Assembly: GCA_018261615.1 (NCBI GenBank)
Contig: JAGTSE010000003.1
Coordinates: 124,001-188,000, forward strand
DNA from: Pseudomonadota bacterium
GTDB lineage: Bacteria; Pseudomonadota; Gammaproteobacteria; Enterobacterales; Enterobacteriaceae
DNA: 64,000 nucleotides
Direction: 5' to 3'
The notes beneath the pieces were generated by a model, which searched no databases, was not told the DNA's origin, and saw only the letters and a list, made by a program, of their open reading frames with translations. The first letter of the stretch is position 1. Every line of letters begins with the position of its first letter. A program made the position numbers and the translations under genes. Positions 46,735 to 56,413 of this stretch are shown piece after piece.

Positions 46735-49016
46735 AACGTCTGACAACGCTGGCTATGCTGGTCGGTACACTGTTTATGGTGCCGCTGCACAGTGAGGAAA
46801 CAACGGTTTCGTCGCTGCTGCCGGTCGATTTACCCTCGCCGACAACGGCGCAAAGCACATCGGCCTTTGTGCCCTCTGTGGTCAACAGCGTTAGTCTGGC
46901 GCAGATGGGGCAACCGCAGGGGTTAACCCTGAGCGGCGGCCAGCTCCAGAGCGGCGTCGATTTTACGCTACCGATGGATCAGGTGATTACCAACGCCCGG
47001 CTGGCGCTGAATCTGAAGATCTCCCCGGCAATGGCGGCGCGTAATGCTACCCTGCAATTGATGCTTAACGGCCAGCCGCTGGGCACCGTACCGCTGACCG
47101 CGACCGATAGCGATTTGTCGCGCTACCAGCTGGATATTCCGGCAGCGCTGATGGTTTCCAGCAACAACCTGAGCTTCAAAATCAATGATGGCGATGCGAT
47201 GCAGTGCCAGCGCGATCTGAACGATAAGTATCGTGTCACTGTCCTGCCGGATTCGCGTTTTGAGCTGGAAGGTCAGCAACTGGATGTCGGCGACGATCTG
47301 AGCCACTTCCCGCGCCCGTTCTTTGACAGCATGCAGATGTCGCCGACGACCATTGCGATGGCGTTCGGCGCGACGCTGAGCGCCGATGCTATTAGCGCGG
47401 GCGCATTGATCTCCTCGTGGATGGGGAGCGAGGCCGATTATCGCGGCATCTCGTTTGCGGCATTTCACGATCGTCTGCCGGAACAGAACGGTATCTTGAT
47501 CGGCCATCCCGGTGAGCAGATCGGCGGCCTGACGCTGCCGCAAACCACGCAACCGTTGTTGAAAATCATCGATAACCCGACGAACCCGGTGTACAAACTG
47601 CTGCTGGTCGTTGGCAAAGATGAGCATGAACTTCGCGCGGCGGCCTGGCGGCTGACGCGGGGCAATTTTACGCCGCAAACATCTGCGCTCGATGTTACGG
47701 CGCAGACCATTCCATTGAGCAAACCTTATGATGCGCCGCGCTGGATCCCAACCGATCGTCCCATCAAGCTTCATGAGTTGATCCGCAAAGATCAAACCCT
47801 GACCGCCACCGGGATCTGGCACTCGCCGTTGCAGGTGGCGTTTCGCGCTGCGCCGGATCTGTTTTTGTGGGACGGCGAAACCATCCCACTGCATATTGGT
47901 TACCGCTTCCCGACGGAAAACTGGATCGACGAGCAGCGCTCCTGGCTGAGCATGACGATGAACGACACTTTCCTGCACAACCTGCCGGTCAATAAACAGG
48001 GCGCGCTGGAAACGCTGTGGCACAAACTGGGCGGCGATGCGCGTCAGGAGGCGTTCGATATGCCGCTGGAACCGTACATGATCTACGGCGATAACCAGCT
48101 CTCGCTCTACTTCAACATCGTGCCGAAAGAGAATGCGCCGTGCAGCACCTTGCTGAACAACAACATCAAGAGCCGCATTGACGATGATTCATGGATCGAT
48201 TTAAGCCACACGCGTCACTTTGCGCTGCTGCCGAACCTCTCCTATTTCGTTGGTGCGTCGTTCCCGTTTACTCGCATGGCGGACTACGCAGAAACGGTGC
48301 TGATGCTGCCGAAAAATCCGTCAGAAACGCAGCTCGCCACGCTGCTGGATATGGCTGCGCGCTCCGGTAATGCCACCGGAACGGCGCTGGGACATAACCG
48401 CGTGGTGCTCGGCGTTCCCACCGGCGGCGGTCTGCAGGAACTGGTGCGCGATCGCGACGTGCTTGCGGTCACGGGCATGGATCAGCACGACTTCAACCAT
48501 GCGCTGCTGGCGGACTCGCCGTTTATCACCCATGACAACACGCTGGGCGTGCGCGCACCGTCTCTGTGGCAGAAAGCGCAGCGCTGGATGGCGGGCGACT
48601 GGGCGGCCGAAGGGCTGGAGGCTGACCGCTACTTCTCCTCTAACGAAGCGTGGCGCGGCTTTATCAGTTTCCGCTCACCATGGAATGATGGGCGTCTGGT
48701 GGTACTGGCGCTGGGCAGCAGCGATGAACAGCTTTCGCACCTGCATAACGATCTGGCCTCGTCGCGCATTAACGCCGGTATTCGCGGCGATGCCGCCATC
48801 ATCACCAATGAAAACGGCGTGCGCAGTTTCCGCGTCGGCGAACAGTTCCCGAGCGGTCAAATGCCTCCGCAAATGATGGTGGTCTGGTATGCCAACCAAC
48901 ACTCAGCGCTGCTGGCCATTCTGGGACTGTTGGTCGGTTCGCTGGCGGGCTGGTTGCTCTTTCTGGCGCTGAAAAAGCGTGAGCGTAAACGTCTGAATCC
49001 GGAGAACAGCAAGTGA
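46731..49016 (+). CDS. bcsB: Cellulose synthase regulatory subunit BcsB (first operon)
   Basis: BcsB is the periplasmic partner that guides the nascent glucan and is anchored by a C-terminal helix next to BcsA. The product is 761 residues. It has a signal peptide (MKRLTTLAMLVGTLFMVPL), two rounds of carbohydrate-binding and flavodoxin-like domains (DLSHFPRPFFDSMQMSP near residue 190, FASFPFTRMADYAETV near 510), and a C-terminal membrane helix (LAILGLLVGSLAGWLLF) followed by basic residues. It overlaps bcsA and bcsC by 4 bp each. Confidence 0.95.
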   Translation: MKRLTTLAMLVGTLFMVPLHSEETTVSSLLPVDLPSPTTAQSTSAFVPSVVNSVSLAQMGQPQGLTLSGGQLQSGVDFTLPMDQVITNARLALNLKISPAMAARNATLQLMLNGQPLGTVPLTATDSDLSRYQLDIPAALMVSSNNLSFKINDGDAMQCQRDLNDKYRVTVLPDSRFELEGQQLDVGDDLSHFPRPFFDSMQMSPTTIAMAFGATLSADAISAGALISSWMGSEADYRGISFAAFHDRLPEQNGILIGHPGEQIGGLTLPQTTQPLLKIIDNPTNPVYKLLLVVGKDEHELRAAAWRLTRGNFTPQTSALDVTAQTIPLSKPYDAPRWIPTDRPIKLHELIRKDQTLTATGIWHSPLQVAFRAAPDLFLWDGETIPLHIGYRFPTENWIDEQRSWLSMTMNDTFLHNLPVNKQGALETLWHKLGGDARQEAFDMPLEPYMIYGDNQLSLYFNIVPKENAPCSTLLNNNIKSRIDDDSWIDLSHTRHFALLPNLSYFVGASFPFTRMADYAETVLMLPKNPSETQLATLLDMAARSGNATGTALGHNRVVLGVPTGGGLQELVRDRDVLAVTGMDQHDFNHALLADSPFITHDNTLGVRAPSLWQKAQRWMAGDWAAEGLEADRYFSSNEAWRGFISFRSPWNDGRLVVLALGSSDEQLSHLHNDLASSRINAGIRGDAAIITNENGVRSFRVGEQFPSGQMPPQMMVVWYANQHSALLAILGLLVGSLAGWLLFLALKKRERKRLNPENSK

Positions 49017-52000
49017 AAAGGGTGACCACAATGCGAAACAAAACCGCCCACCGGTGGACGACGGTTTGCCTCTCCGGCGCACTTGCGCTCAGCGTCGCCG
49101 GGCAGGCACAGGCCGCGCCGAATGATGCGGCCTTAAAAGCGCTGTTTGATCAGGCCAACTACTGGCATGAAAAATCCCATGACGACCTGGCGATGGAGTC
49201 ACTGAAAAAGGTGTTAATGGTTGATGCCAATAACACCCAGGCGATGTACCTGATGGCGCTGTGGGCGCAGCAAAATGGTGATTTGCAGACAGCCGCGCAG
49301 TGGCGTTCGCGGCTGGCACAAACCGCGCCTGGCGATGGCGAATTGCAAGCGCTGGATAACGCCAAGCAGATGGCGCTGGTGCCGCAAAGCCAACTCACAT
49401 TGGCGCGTCAGCAGGCGCGGAGCGGTAATATTCTGGCTGCGCTGGAGACCTGGCGCAGCCTGTTTAACGGCAATACGCCGCCGCCGGGTCTGGCGCCGGA
49501 ATATTACCTGACGATGGCGAGCGACAAAGCGCTCTATCCACAGGCGCTGGCGCAGATGCAGCGCATTGTGGCACAGAACCCGCAGGACAATGCCGCGCGC
49601 GTGGCGCTGGGCAAGATGCTCACCTGGCGTGAAGAGACGCGCCGCGACGGAATTTTACTGCTCGAACCGATGGCCAGCGGCAGCAAAGATGCCGATGCCG
49701 GTTTACGTCAAGCACTGCTATGGCTTGGGCCGCAGTCCGGCGATGAGCGCTTCTACGACACCTGGCTGCAGCGCCATCCGCAGGACAGCGAAGTTCAGGA
49801 TTACTACCGCAAAAACATCGGTGGCGCGGCTAAAGGCGCGGGCTTTACCGCCCTGAACAGCGGCGACAGCAGTACGGCGAAGCGGCAGTTTGAACAGGTG
49901 CTGCAAACCAACCCGCAGGATGCTGATGCGCTAGCGGGCATGGGTTATATCGCCCAGCGCAATGGTGACTATCAGGCGGCGGCGCAATACCTGAACCGGG
50001 CAGCGAGCCAGGGCGGCGATGCCTCCGCCGAGCGCAAAACGCAGGCGGAAGATGCGGCGTTTTACGGCCAGCTGGCGCAGGCGCAACAGGCGCTAAAAGA
50101 GGGCAATGTCAGCCAGGCGCTGGCCTTATCCGCACCGCTGGCGCAGCAGAGCGGCGAGCGGGGAACGGCGGCAAAACTGTTCCGCGCCGATGTGTTACGC
50201 CAGAACAAAGATTACCCGCAGGCGGAACAGGCGCTGCGCGCCATTCTGAACGACCAGCCACAGAATGCCCCGGCGCGCGAAAACCTCTATTACGTTCTGC
50301 GCGATCAAAACAAGACGGCAGAAGCCCAGAGCATACTGCGAACCTTACCGGCCAGCTTGCAGGCGAAGCTGCAACCGCGCGTGGTGACCGGCGCGCCGGG
50401 CGATCCGCTGCGTCGTCAGGCGCAACAACTGGCCGCCAGCGGCAATACGCCGCAGGCGATTGCCCTGTTGCGTCAGGGCGTTGAGCGGTTGCCGGACGAT
50501 CCGTGGCTGCGTCTCGATCTGGCGCGATTATTACGGCAATCTGGCCAGCAGAGTGAAGCGGCGAACGTCATGCTTCCGGCGCAAAGCAGCGGCGCGGGTG
50601 CCAGTTCCCTGTATGCCGCCGCGTTGTTCGCCAGTGAAAATGGCGGCTGGCAGCAGGCCAGCTCGTTATTGTCGCGAATCTCGCCTACGGGGCAAAACAG
50701 CCAGACGCGCGATCTCGCCCGCCGGGTGAACTACAACCTGCAAATGGCGACCGCCGATCGTTACCTGGCACAGGGCAATACTGTTGCCGCGTCGAATACC
50801 CTGAAAGCGCTCGCCAGCACGCCGCCGGAAAGCCCGGCCGATGCCGGGAAACTGGCGCGGATGCTGGCGCAAATCGGCGATCTGACAACAGCGGTTTCGT
50901 TGGTGCGGGCGAATATGCAGCAGGGTGTGCAGGGCAATGCCGGGGATTACGCCGATCAAATTGCCGTGCTGAATCAGGCCGGGCTGAGCCAGGAAGCGCA
51001 GACGTTTGTTTCCAGCCCGGAGATGCAGGCGCGCAGCACCCCGGCGCAACTGGCGGGTGTACGTAATAGTTATGTTATTAATGAAGCCGATCGTCTGCGC
51101 GAGCAGGGTAACTATGCTGCCGCCTATGACAAACTGATTCGCGCGTTGCAAAGCGATCCGCAGAATACCGATTTGATGTTCGCCATGGGCCGTCTCTACC
51201 AGAGCGGCAAAATGAACAAAGAAGCGAGCGTTCTGTATGACTACCTGATGACACGCGACAGTGACGATCAGGCCGCGCGCGTCGGCGCGATTGATGTGGC
51301 GCTGGCGGAAAATAACGTTGATAAAGCACAGATGCTGGCGAATGGCCTGCGCAGTAACAGTTCACCGGAGCGCCTGCTGCTGCTGGCGCGGCTGGAAGAG
51401 GCAAAGGGCAACCATCAGCAGGCGATGACCTTGTTGCGTAGCGCACGCGGCAAGCTGGTGGGGCTGGAGTCAACCAACAGCGCGGCCACGCCGACAATTG
51501 GTGGCGTTTTGTTGGCTGATAACCCGTTTATGACCACCAGTAAAACCACGGCTGACACGGCTGTGCCGCAGTCGCTGTATGGGCAGACGTTACCGTGGCA
51601 GGTGGCGCAGGTCGCCCGAGAGCCGGGCAGTAATCTGCCGGGCACCACACGTACCGATCTGCCGGTGGAAACGGCGCAAAGCCGTACGCTGCGCCAGGTG
51701 GATGACATGATGCAGCAGATGAACGAAAAAACCGGAATGTGGCTGCAAGGTGAAGTGGATATTCGTGGTCGCGATGGGGAAACCGGCACCAGCAAGTTAA
51801 CGGAAGCGAAAGCGCCGCTGACCTGGTCCAGCTCGCCGTTCGGCGATGCACGCTTTGAATTTACTGCCACGCCAGTCAGCCTCAGTTCCGGTAGCGCTTC
51901 AGGCGACGCCTGGCGTCGTTATGGTTCAAACCCGCTGGCGGATGCGGCGAGCAATATTGCCACTTCCATCAGCAATGCCAACAGTTCTACGGCAACGGAC

Positions 52001-53026
52001 GGCAGCGATAAATTTACCGATCTGGCGCGTTACGCTGATGCCAGCAAACTGACGCCATTTACCGATGAGGGTTACAACAACCTGACCTCTTTATTGGGTT
52101 CGAGCCGCCTTAAAAGCCTGAGCGCATCGAACTACAAGAAGAATTACAACGATGCGATTAACGCCTCTACCGATTCGCAAAATGCCAGCGGTGTAGAGCT
52201 GAATATGGCGCTCAGCGGCGACAGCTACAAGCTGGATATCGGCAGTACGCCGCTCGGGCAGGATCTTACCTCGCTGGTGGGCGGCGTGAAGTGGTCGCCG
52301 AAACTGACCAACTACCTGACGCTGATCTTTACCGGCGAGCGCCGCGCAATCACCGATAGCCTGCTGTCGTATGTCGGGCTACAGGATAAATACTCCGGTC
52401 AGCGCTGGGGGCAGGTTACCAAAAACGGCGGATCGGTACAGTTAAGTTACGATGATGGCGATGCCGGGTTTTACGTTGGCGGCGGGGGTTACAGCTATCT
52501 CGGAACGGACGTTGCCAGCAACACCAGCATGAACGCCAATGCCGGGGTCTATTTACGCCCGTGGCACGACGATTTCCGCCAGTTGCAGGCCGGTTTGAGC
52601 ATGAGCTGGATGGATTTCTCGAAAAACCTCAGCTACTTCACCTACGGCCAGGGCGGTTACTTCAGCCCGCAGAACTATGTCAGCGTCTCTTTACCGGTCG
52701 ATCTTTCGCAGAAAATCGATAACTGGAAGCTAAGCATCGGCGGCGCTGTGGGTTATCAATCTTATACCCAGGATAAAAGCGACTATTTCCCGACCGAGCC
52801 TGAGGCACAGAAGATGCTCCAGCAACTGGCGGATCTGGGCTTTATTAAAGAGGCGCAGTACCAGGGCACTTCGCAAAACGGTATCGGCTACAACTTCCAT
52901 GCGGGGCTAGATTACAACGTGAATAAAAATATGACGGTGGGCGGCAGAGTCGGCTATGACACCTTCGGCAATTATAACGAAAGCACCGCCGGGATTTGGC
53001 TCCGGTACATGTTGGGAGACAAATGA
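49013..53026 (+). CDS. bcsC: Cellulose export porin BcsC (first operon)
   Basis: BcsC carries cellulose across the outer membrane. The product is 1337 residues if it starts at the GTG at 49013, which overlaps the bcsB stop; an ATG at 49031 (MRNKTAHRW) is the alternative. A signal peptide ends in GQAQA before APND. Residues about 40-820 are tandem TPR repeats (for example DADALAGMGYIAQRNGDYQAA). The last 350 or so residues are the BCSC_C beta-barrel, with KWSPKLTNYLTLIFTGERR and the final TAGIWLRYMLGDK. It is in the middle of the operon; no second bcsC is visible for the other locus. Confidence 0.95.
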   Translation: MKRVTTMRNKTAHRWTTVCLSGALALSVAGQAQAAPNDAALKALFDQANYWHEKSHDDLAMESLKKVLMVDANNTQAMYLMALWAQQNGDLQTAAQWRSRLAQTAPGDGELQALDNAKQMALVPQSQLTLARQQARSGNILAALETWRSLFNGNTPPPGLAPEYYLTMASDKALYPQALAQMQRIVAQNPQDNAARVALGKMLTWREETRRDGILLLEPMASGSKDADAGLRQALLWLGPQSGDERFYDTWLQRHPQDSEVQDYYRKNIGGAAKGAGFTALNSGDSSTAKRQFEQVLQTNPQDADALAGMGYIAQRNGDYQAAAQYLNRAASQGGDASAERKTQAEDAAFYGQLAQAQQALKEGNVSQALALSAPLAQQSGERGTAAKLFRADVLRQNKDYPQAEQALRAILNDQPQNAPARENLYYVLRDQNKTAEAQSILRTLPASLQAKLQPRVVTGAPGDPLRRQAQQLAASGNTPQAIALLRQGVERLPDDPWLRLDLARLLRQSGQQSEAANVMLPAQSSGAGASSLYAAALFASENGGWQQASSLLSRISPTGQNSQTRDLARRVNYNLQMATADRYLAQGNTVAASNTLKALASTPPESPADAGKLARMLAQIGDLTTAVSLVRANMQQGVQGNAGDYADQIAVLNQAGLSQEAQTFVSSPEMQARSTPAQLAGVRNSYVINEADRLREQGNYAAAYDKLIRALQSDPQNTDLMFAMGRLYQSGKMNKEASVLYDYLMTRDSDDQAARVGAIDVALAENNVDKAQMLANGLRSNSSPERLLLLARLEEAKGNHQQAMTLLRSARGKLVGLESTNSAATPTIGGVLLADNPFMTTSKTTADTAVPQSLYGQTLPWQVAQVAREPGSNLPGTTRTDLPVETAQSRTLRQVDDMMQQMNEKTGMWLQGEVDIRGRDGETGTSKLTEAKAPLTWSSSPFGDARFEFTATPVSLSSGSASGDAWRRYGSNPLADAASNIATSISNANSSTATDGSDKFTDLARYADASKLTPFTDEGYNNLTSLLGSSRLKSLSASNYKKNYNDAINASTDSQNASGVELNMALSGDSYKLDIGSTPLGQDLTSLVGGVKWSPKLTNYLTLIFTGERRAITDSLLSYVGLQDKYSGQRWGQVTKNGGSVQLSYDDGDAGFYVGGGGYSYLGTDVASNTSMNANAGVYLRPWHDDFRQLQAGLSMSWMDFSKNLSYFTYGQGGYFSPQNYVSVSLPVDLSQKIDNWKLSIGGAVGYQSYTQDKSDYFPTEPEAQKMLQQLADLGFIKEAQYQGTSQNGIGYNFHAGLDYNVNKNMTVGGRVGYDTFGNYNESTAGIWLRYMLGDK

Positions 53027-53505
53027 TGACACACACTTCTGCTACGCCGTTGCTCTCGTGGTTTCAGCAGCAGCAAACGGCACCAGGCTGGTTCGATCTG
53101 CTGAGCGTAATGATTGACGGTATGGTAAGCAACGTCGGCGAAGCGGAAAGTCTGCCGTTCCTGCGACAGATGGGCAACGCGATGGCAGAACGTACGCCGC
53201 TTCCGCCGTCGGAAACCGTGGGCGAACTGGAAGCCAATATCAATGCGCAACTGGCGCTATTCAACTGGGGTTTTATCGATATTGATACCCGTGATGACGG
53301 GCTGGCATTTCGTCATCAGGGCTTGCCGGTCGCGCGGGAAGAAGCGCACCGCACCCGCTGGTGCTTTGCCTTTTGCGCCGTGCTTGAGGGGCTGTATACC
53401 CGCTGGATGCAGGAGCAGGGCGGCGCGGCAAGTCTCGTTTTTACCCGCGAAAGGCTCTATTCTGTGTCGGATGTTCTCTTCCGTTACGCTAACCCAAGTG
53501 AGTAA
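53026..53505 (+). CDS. bcsD: Cellulose synthase subunit BcsD
   Basis: BcsD (AcsD family) forms a ring or filament that aligns glucan chains or synthase complexes; it is typical of acetic-acid-bacterium-type operons. The product is 159 residues from the ATG at 53026, which shares a base with the bcsC stop (TGATG); ATG 53023 is also possible. GGGAG lies 7 bases upstream. FLRQMGNAMAERTPLP and FVFRHQG-like LAFRHQGLPVA segments fit the family. No signal peptide is seen. E. coli K-12 lacks bcsD. Confidence 0.9.
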   Translation: MTHTSATPLLSWFQQQQTAPGWFDLLSVMIDGMVSNVGEAESLPFLRQMGNAMAERTPLPPSETVGELEANINAQLALFNWGFIDIDTRDDGLAFRHQGLPVAREEAHRTRWCFAFCAVLEGLYTRWMQEQGGAASLVFTRERLYSVSDVLFRYANPSE

Positions 53506-53509
53506 ATCC

Positions 53510-54505
53510 ATGTTGAAGCGCGTATTCGCCGCACTGGTGGTGATGGTGAGTTTGTTGTTTACGTCATTTTCCCAGGCTTCTGCGGCCTGGGATAGTTATA
53601 AAGCCCGTTTTTTGATGCCGGATGGGCGCGTCGTCGATACTGGCAATAAAAACGTTTCCCATACTGAAGGCCAGGGTTACGCCATGTTGATGGCGGTGGG
53701 CAGTGATGACCGGACGGCCTTTGACAGCATATGGAATTGGACCAATAAGACCCTGAGGAATAAAGATAACGGCCTGTTTTTCTGGCGTTATAACCCGGTA
53801 GAAGCCGATCCTGTTGCCGATAAAAACGATGCGACGGATGGCGATGTTCTGCTGGCCTGGGCGCTGCTGAAAGCAGGGCTGCGCTGGAATGTTCCGGCTT
53901 ATACCAGCGCGTCAGATGCTATCACGCAGGCCGTGCTGAAAAATACCGTGGTGAGTTATGCCGGTTACCGCGTGATGCTGCCGGGCGCGAACGGCTTCAA
54001 TCTCAACACCTATGTGAACCTGAATCCCGCCTATTTCATCTTCCCTGCGTGGCAGGATTTCGCGAAACGTAGCCACCAAGTGGTGTGGCGCGATTTGATC
54101 ACCGACGGGCAAAAACTGCTGGGAAAAATGCGCTTTGGTAAAGTGCAGCTCCCGACAGACTGGGTTTCGCTGGCGGCGGATGGCAGTCTTTCCCCGGCGA
54201 AAGAGTGGCCGCCGCGCATGAGTTATGACGCTATCCGTATTCCGCTGTATATCAGTTGGCAGGATCCGCAAAGCGCGTTGTTGACGCCGTGGCGTAACTG
54301 GTTGCAGGGCTTTAACCGCAATCAGACGCCGGCCTGGGTGAATGTGACGACCAACGAAACAGCGCCTTATATGATGAATGATGGTTTGCTGGCGGTACGT
54401 GATTTAACGCTGGGAGAACGACTGGCTGAGCCGCAAATCACCGCGCAGGATGATTACTACTCTGCCAGCCTGAAGATGCTGGTGTGGCTGGCGCAGCAGC
54501 GCTAA
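53510..54505 (+). CDS. bcsZ: Endoglucanase BcsZ (GH8)
   Basis: BcsZ is a periplasmic GH8 endo-1,4-glucanase that trims or releases glucan during secretion. The product is 331 residues from the ATG at 53510, 4 bp after bcsD. The signal peptide (MLKRVFAALVVMVSLLFTSF) ends in ASA before AWDSYK. Catalytic Glu53 is in SHTEGQGYAML, and the catalytic-type Asp near residue 240 is in MSYDAIRIPLY. It is shorter than E. coli BcsZ (368). It ends the first operon and converges with bcsG. Confidence 0.95.
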   Translation: MLKRVFAALVVMVSLLFTSFSQASAAWDSYKARFLMPDGRVVDTGNKNVSHTEGQGYAMLMAVGSDDRTAFDSIWNWTNKTLRNKDNGLFFWRYNPVEADPVADKNDATDGDVLLAWALLKAGLRWNVPAYTSASDAITQAVLKNTVVSYAGYRVMLPGANGFNLNTYVNLNPAYFIFPAWQDFAKRSHQVVWRDLITDGQKLLGKMRFGKVQLPTDWVSLAADGSLSPAKEWPPRMSYDAIRIPLYISWQDPQSALLTPWRNWLQGFNRNQTPAWVNVTTNETAPYMMNDGLLAVRDLTLGERLAEPQITAQDDYYSASLKMLVWLAQQR

Positions 54506-54511
54506 CCGACT

Positions 54512-54535
54512 GCCCTCTCCCTTGCAGAAGAGGGC
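54512..54535. terminator. Hairpin between convergent bcsZ and bcsG
   Basis: GCCCTCT (54512-54518) pairs with AGAGGGC (54529-54535) around a 10-base loop, between the two stops. No long T run follows on either strand, so its efficiency is uncertain. Confidence 0.45.
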
Positions 54536-54543
54536 GAAGGAGG

Positions 54544-56223
54544 TTACTGCGGATACGGTACCCAGTCGCCGCCATCCAGGCGAACATATGGCTTGTTCTG
54601 GTACTGCAACACAATGGCGTTGGCGTTTTCAGAAACCGGTGCCGTTTGCGGCAGATTGCTGGTGAGTTGCTGCCAGTTGACACTGTCCTCGGTGAAGATT
54701 TTGCCATCCAGCACACGCGTCACCAGCTCTGATATCGCCAGGAAGCTGCTTGGTTGGTTAATCTCAATCGGCGCGCCCTGATGTGGCGCTTTCATGCCGA
54801 ATAATTTAATCGCTGTCGGTACGTTGGTAATTGACGGGCTTGGGATATCACGCAGGCCGGAAACCTGCATTTTGTCGCCCTTCAGCGCCGCGCCGTGTTC
54901 TGGCACTATCACTACCATCACTTTACGCCCGGATTTTTCCAACTGCGTGAAGAAGGCATCCAGCTCATCAAACAGTTTCTGCGCGCGCAGTTTGTAATCC
55001 GCCGTTTTATGATCCCCCGGATAGTGGTTCCCGTCGTGCAGCGTCAGCAGATTATAGAAGGTTGCAGTGCGCTGCCCCTGTTTGAAACTGTCCGACTCCA
55101 TCCAGCGGTTCAGCACGGCGGTATCGTCATAGACAGGCGAACCATCAAAAGAGAGCAGTACAGGTGGCAGGCCAGACTGAGCCATCAACGGTACTTGCAC
55201 GCCGCCGTTATCGCGGATCTCTTTCAGGAAGCCGCCAAACTCGCCGTTATGGTCCATCATCAACTGCTGGGAAAAACCAAGTTTCGACAGATTATCAAAC
55301 AGATAGCATTGGTTATTAGCCTGCTGATAGAGATTTTTGTGCGACGACTGGCCGCAGCTGGCGCGCAGCAAACGAATCGCCGCCGGGCCGCTGTAAGCAG
55401 TAGCAGAATTGAAGTGTTTAAATACAATGTCAAAATGCGACCACAGCGGGTGCGACATTAACCCTGCCGCTTCGACATCGTCCCATGAGAGGGAACAGAT
55501 ATTGATGATCAGCAGGTCAAACGGCTGAGCGTCAGCGGGAAGCTGCGCCGGGAAAGTGCTCTGACGCTTCTCTTCCGAGGCGTAAAAACTGGTAAGATAA
55601 GCATTCAGGTTTTCCGAGGTCGGCGGCGCGGTTTGCGCAGGCATATCGCCGACTACCGGAGGATTGCCTGCCGCCGCGACGGTTGCAGCCGCACCGCCGC
55701 CGGTCATTGTGACCGTAGTGGTTGGCTGGCCACCAGGCCATAAGTTAAGTGCCGGCCCGGTCAGGGTCAGCACGTTCAGCCAGATCATAGTGGCGACGAC
55801 AAACACGGTAACGCGGATCCATTGCGACAAAAACAGCCACGCCACCAGCAGGACAAAAACCCCGCCAATCATTTGCCAGTTGATAAAACGGGTCACCAGA
55901 TCAAGCAGATAGTCGGCGCTGAAACCCGCAACCTGCGAGCCCTGACTCATAATACTTTCCGGGCCGGGCAGCCAGGTGTCATGCCAGAAGAGACCAAAAC
56001 CAATCGGCAGTGCGACCCAGTGACGCAGAAGATGTAACCTCACGCGTGGCAACGGCATCAGCAGGAATGCCATAAATACCAGGTTCAGCAGCGGATGAAA
56101 GTTAAGGTAGCCCGCCCATAACAAACCGAATTTAAGCAGAAAATAGAAATTCCAGCCGGAGAGCCCGCGCCAGTATTGCCAAAGCGGTAAAGGCGTTTCA
56201 GGGGTTATAGATGAATTAGTCAT
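54544..56223 (-). CDS. bcsG: Cellulose phosphoethanolamine transferase BcsG
   Basis: BcsG transfers phosphoethanolamine from phospholipid to cellulose in the periplasm. The product is 559 residues from the ATG at 56223, the same length as E. coli; a TTG seven codons upstream is less likely. Several N-terminal membrane helices (to about residue 160) and a Thr/Ala/Pro-rich linker precede an alkaline-phosphatase-fold domain with the nucleophile-type Ser in NSATAYSGPA and the VPEHGAALKGD metal site. The start overlaps the end of bcsF by 8 bp, as in E. coli. Confidence 0.96.
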   Translation of the reverse strand: MTNSSITPETPLPLWQYWRGLSGWNFYFLLKFGLLWAGYLNFHPLLNLVFMAFLLMPLPRVRLHLLRHWVALPIGFGLFWHDTWLPGPESIMSQGSQVAGFSADYLLDLVTRFINWQMIGGVFVLLVAWLFLSQWIRVTVFVVATMIWLNVLTLTGPALNLWPGGQPTTTVTMTGGGAAATVAAAGNPPVVGDMPAQTAPPTSENLNAYLTSFYASEEKRQSTFPAQLPADAQPFDLLIINICSLSWDDVEAAGLMSHPLWSHFDIVFKHFNSATAYSGPAAIRLLRASCGQSSHKNLYQQANNQCYLFDNLSKLGFSQQLMMDHNGEFGGFLKEIRDNGGVQVPLMAQSGLPPVLLSFDGSPVYDDTAVLNRWMESDSFKQGQRTATFYNLLTLHDGNHYPGDHKTADYKLRAQKLFDELDAFFTQLEKSGRKVMVVIVPEHGAALKGDKMQVSGLRDIPSPSITNVPTAIKLFGMKAPHQGAPIEINQPSSFLAISELVTRVLDGKIFTEDSVNWQQLTSNLPQTAPVSENANAIVLQYQNKPYVRLDGGDWVPYPQ

Positions 56224-56413
56224 GTTTGCGGTCTGCCTTGACAAACGATTCCCGGCGCAACATTCCTGCCGGTTTTACATAGCGAGGTCTGGTCAATAAG
56301 ATTCGAAACGCGGACCGGATAGGGCGTATCCAGTGGCGTGCAAGGTAGCCCAGCGGGAAAAAGATCAGCGCACAGAAGATGATAAGCTGAACGATATCGC
56401 TGACTGACATCAT
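56216..56413 (-). CDS. bcsF: BcsF membrane peptide
   Basis: A 65-residue single-pass membrane protein (E. coli BcsF 63 aa) that recruits BcsE to the cellulose synthase complex. One helix is visible (DIVQLIIFCALIFFPLGYLA), followed by a basic tail with RPRYVKPAGMLRRE. Its start overlaps the bcsE stop by 4 bp (ATGA), and its stop lies inside the start of bcsG. Confidence 0.95.
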   Translation of the reverse strand: MMSVSDIVQLIIFCALIFFPLGYLARHWIRPIRSAFRILLTRPRYVKPAGMLRRESFVKADRKHD